In this document: piece by piece, positions 61,733-64,000 of the stretch
Layout: every line of letters begins with the position of its first letter
Numbering within the stretch: position 1 is the stretch's first letter
NCBI RefSeq assembly: GCF_047345485.1
Contig: NZ_JBLFEN010000003.1
Location: 310,001-374,000 of the forward strand
Direction: 5' to 3'
From: Jejuia sp047345485
GTDB lineage: Bacteria; Bacteroidota; Bacteroidia; Flavobacteriales; Flavobacteriaceae
Length of the DNA: 64,000 nt
Program-made: the position numbers and the translations under genes
Notes under the pieces: generated by a model
What the model saw: only the letters and a program-made list of their open reading frames with translations
The model's database searches: none
What the model was told of the DNA's origin: nothing

Positions 61733-61746
61733 ATGATATTTATCAT
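61733..61746. promoter_or_regulatory. FNR-type palindrome before ccoS
   Basis: ATGATA-TT-TATCAT is a perfect palindrome containing TGAT-N4-ATCA, the FNR core. Its centre lies about 57 bp before the ccoS ATG, the expected place for an activator site of the oxidase operon. Confidence 0.65.
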
Positions 61747-61772
61747 GATTCATTATTTATTTTTATTTGGGC

Positions 61773-61802
61773 ACCTGCCTACCTGCGGTATCGCAGGCAG
61801 GT
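61773..61802. repeat. Palindrome ACCTG...CCTGCG-gtat-CGCAGG...CAGGT
   Basis: CCTGCG and CGCAGG close a 4-bp loop; outside these ACCTG pairs with CAGGT with a bulge of four bases on one side. The arms resemble those of the palindrome at 49624-49653. It directly adjoins the type C repeat. Confidence 0.5.
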
Positions 61803-61881
61803 TACTGACAAGGGGTCACGCTTTTACTACTCAATCCCTACTTCGTCAGGGATTTCAAACATGCCGTTCAATCGCTAACGC
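61800..61881 (-). repeat. Diverged structured repeat, type C
   Basis: On the minus strand it begins GCGTTAGCGATTGAACGGCA, continues with TCCCTGACGAAGTAGGGATT (a self-paired block, TCCCT/AGGGA) and GCGTGACCCCTTGTCAGTAAC. The ends and GACCCCTTG block relate it to types A and B, but the middle differs. It separates ccoI from ccoS. Confidence 0.45.
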
Positions 61882-61961
61882 TCCTATTCGCCAAGGTTAG
61901 TTCTCAATTTTATCCTTGTATATTTCTGCTAAATCTCAGTAAAACGCTGTGTGCAAATAAT

Positions 61962-64000
61962 TCACTTTTTTTCAGAGCTTGTATGTTTCTTCCTAACGGG
62001 GAGGTTAAGAGGGGCTATTACATTGGTGCAAATCGTTGTAAACACCACAATGCTTATCGAGCTTAAAGGCATTAAAATAGCAGCAATAACTGGTGCTAAC
62101 TGCCCTGTAACTGCAAAATATAAGCCTATGCTGTTATAGATAAACGATAGTAAAAAACTCCACTTTATTATTTTAATAGCCGCTTTTGAAGCTTTAATAA
62201 AATGGTATAATTGGTTAAATTTTGAAGCATCTAAAATCGCATCACATGCAGGTGAAAATACATTTACATTCTCTGAAATTGCAATACCAACATCACTCTG
62301 TGCCAAAGCACCAGCATCGTTTAAACCGTCACCAATCATCAAAACCTTAGCACCATCATTTTGATGATGTTTTATGTATTCCAGCTTATCCTCAGGTTTC
62401 TGATTAAAAAATAATTTCGTTTTAGCAGGTAGTAGTTTGGTTAAGTTTTCTTTTTCTCCAGCATTATCTCCTGAGAGAATCACCAAATCAAACTGAGGTT
62501 TCAATTGGTTAAACAACTTCGAGAGTCCTTTTCTATAGGTATTATAAAATGTAAATTTTCCTTTATAGGTATTATTTGTACTCACATAAACTGCCGTGTT
62601 TAAACTAGCTGTTTCAGTAGAGTAACCTACAAAAGGCGCAGAACCAATTTTTATAGAATTTTTATTATGTTTAGCAGCAATACCCTTCCCGATGTATTCT
62701 TCATAATCATCTAAAGTTAAGATGTTATTATCTTCTAAGATAGCGTAAAGCGATCTACTTAAAGGATGATTAGAATTACGTAGCGTACTTTTCAATAAGT
62801 CTTCTTCATTATCTGAAAGTTGAGCACCATCATAATCAATGGCCGTTTCCTTATTAGCAGTAATTGTTCCTGTTTTATCAAAAATTATAGTATCAATAGT
62901 AGCAAGTTGCTCAATAACGGAGGTGTTTTTAGCATAAAATTTTAATTTACCAAAAATGCGTAATACGTTTCCAAATGTAAAAGGTGCAGCCAAAGCAATT
63001 GCGCATGGGCACGCAATAATAAGTACCGATGTAAATACATTTAATGCTTTAGACGAATCTTTAAATAACCAGAAGGATGTTGCAACAATAGCTATACTGA
63101 GTATTGTAACTGTAAATTTTTTACTTATGCCATTTGTTATAGTGGTAAAGCCATCTTCTTTGTTTTTACTAAACACATCGTTGCTCCACAATTGGGTAAG
63201 GTAACTTTGTTCAACCGTTTTTAAAACATCAACTTCTATACTACCATCTAGTTGTTTTCCACCGGCAAAAAGTTTATCACCAGATTGTTTTGTTACGGCT
63301 TTAGACTCTCCAGTTACAAAACTATAATCAATATGTGCATTACCTTTAATTAAAATACAATCTACAGGAATTAATTCTTCATTTCTAATTAAAAGTCTAT
63401 CTCCCTTCTTAATATCATAAACCTGAATAGATTCTTCTTTATTATCAGAAGATATTTTCGTGATACCAATGGGGAAATACGATTTGTAATCCCTTTCAAA
63501 AGACAAGAAATTATACGTTTTTTGTTGAAAAAACTTCCCAAGCAGTAAAAAGAAAATAAGCCCAGATAAACTATCAAAAAAACCTGTGCCAGTATTAAAA
63601 ATAATTTCAGCTGTACTTCTTATAAATAATACAGCAACCCCAAGCGCTATAGGCACATCAATATTTAAAAGCTTTGTTTTTAGACCTTTGTAGGCTGATA
63701 TAAAATAATCTTTAGCACAATAAAACACCACAGGTAGAGAAAATGCGAACATTAACCATCTAAAAATTGGTGCATATTGTTCAATCCAAAACCCATTAAC
63801 TTGAAAATACTCAGGGAATGATAAAAACATAATATTCCCAAAAGCAAAACCAGCAACGCCTAACTTATAAATAAGTGAACGGTCTACATTTTTTTTGCCT
63901 ACACTAAAATCATCTAAACTAATAAAGGGTTCATAACCAATACTGCTTAGTAATTGCACTAATTCTTTTAAAGAATAAGATTCAGTACTATAGTTTACAC
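61962..64000 (-). CDS. ccoI: Copper-type P1B ATPase of the cbb3 cluster (CcoI/FixI), 5' part outside
   Basis: The frame is open to the window edge, so the start and the N-terminal metal-binding domain lie outside; the GTG at 63959 is not the start. Seen are the end of a heavy-metal domain (LLSSIGYEPFISLDD), membrane spans, the TGES loop (VTGESKAV), the ion-channel motif IIACPCAIALAAP, the phosphorylation site DKTGTIT, SNHPLSRSL and GDGLNDAGALA. It exports copper across the inner membrane for cbb3 oxidase assembly. Gene order with ccoS supports the name. Confidence 0.93.
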   Translation of the reverse strand, partial: VNYSTESYSLKELVQLLSSIGYEPFISLDDFSVGKKNVDRSLIYKLGVAGFAFGNIMFLSFPEYFQVNGFWIEQYAPIFRWLMFAFSLPVVFYCAKDYFISAYKGLKTKLLNIDVPIALGVAVLFIRSTAEIIFNTGTGFFDSLSGLIFFLLLGKFFQQKTYNFLSFERDYKSYFPIGITKISSDNKEESIQVYDIKKGDRLLIRNEELIPVDCILIKGNAHIDYSFVTGESKAVTKQSGDKLFAGGKQLDGSIEVDVLKTVEQSYLTQLWSNDVFSKNKEDGFTTITNGISKKFTVTILSIAIVATSFWLFKDSSKALNVFTSVLIIACPCAIALAAPFTFGNVLRIFGKLKFYAKNTSVIEQLATIDTIIFDKTGTITANKETAIDYDGAQLSDNEEDLLKSTLRNSNHPLSRSLYAILEDNNILTLDDYEEYIGKGIAAKHNKNSIKIGSAPFVGYSTETASLNTAVYVSTNNTYKGKFTFYNTYRKGLSKLFNQLKPQFDLVILSGDNAGEKENLTKLLPAKTKLFFNQKPEDKLEYIKHHQNDGAKVLMIGDGLNDAGALAQSDVGIAISENVNVFSPACDAILDASKFNQLYHFIKASKAAIKIIKWSFLLSFIYNSIGLYFAVTGQLAPVIAAILMPLSSISIVVFTTICTNVIAPLNLPVRKKHTSSEKK

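Overview
The window reads as a chromosomal segment of a marine-type member of the Flavobacteriaceae (Bacteroidota). Supporting signs are AT-rich DNA, promoters of the Bacteroidota type (TTG, about 19 nt, TAnnTTTG), the L28-L33-DUF4295 ribosomal trio, a bacillithiol gene (bshC), a fused cbb3 oxidase subunit CcoNO, 2TM-domain proteins beside a LytS/LytTR pair, and several copies of short structured intergenic repeats. No rRNA, tRNA, CRISPR array, prophage or transposase gene was seen. The assignment rests on gene content and motifs only; no database search was run.

Layout. 1-2400: the tail of a type IA topoisomerase, a BKACE-type enzyme with a GNAT-like partner, and the pseudouridine synthase rluE. 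2.5-8.2 kb: an ECF sigma factor with a membrane protein partner (minus strand), a TonB-dependent receptor, a NYN/LOTUS protein and a TonB-like energy transducer. 8.4-12.5 kb: a signalling cluster made of a DUF2141 secreted protein, a periplasmic helical protein, a LytS-type histidine kinase carrying a C-terminal 2TM module, two further stand-alone 2TM proteins and a LytTR response regulator. 12.6-19.6 kb: FKBP lipoprotein, htpG, a KASIII gene, remnants of a broken gene, a CoA-binding protein and a sodium/solute symporter. 19.7-33.6 kb: mostly housekeeping genes (recR, a glycosyltransferase, a 2-oxoacid dehydrogenase E2, an exonuclease, FAH-Hpt-cinA, rpmB-rpmG-DUF4295, ftsY, an amidase, a serine hydrolase, rimO). 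33.6-43.5 kb: a surface protein, a di-haem peroxidase next to a PhoX-like lipoprotein with a collagen-like segment, bshC, a group II decarboxylase and guaA. 43.8-49.6 kb: a LysM protein, DUF922, DUF3820, sodC, hemN and a double universal stress protein. 49.9-55.1 kb: a tetR-ABC-HlyD-TolC export operon. 55.3-64 kb: the cbb3 oxidase cluster, read on the minus strand as ccoI-ccoS-ccoNO-ccoQ-ccoP-ccoG-fixH-(TauE/SafE).

How the parts work together. The most informative regulatory signal is a pair of direct repeats with LytTR-box geometry (21 bp start to start). One lies in front of the TonB-dependent receptor at 4257 and one in front of the DUF2141 gene at 8449. In both the second repeat ends 34 bp before the -7-like element, which points to both promoters as direct targets of the LytTR regulator encoded between 11726 and 12481. 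CRP/FNR-type palindromes sit before the ccoS-ccoNOQP operon and before hemN, as expected for low-oxygen control, and a related palindrome lies before the TonB-like gene. A 19-bp perfect palindrome abuts the -7 element of the tetR export operon and probably mediates autoregulation.

At least six copies of intergenic repeats share closing ends GCGTTA/TAACGC or diverged versions of them, with a terminal hairpin whose sequence changes while its pairing is kept. They look like a structured RNA family. The Flavo-1 motif is one published candidate to test them against.
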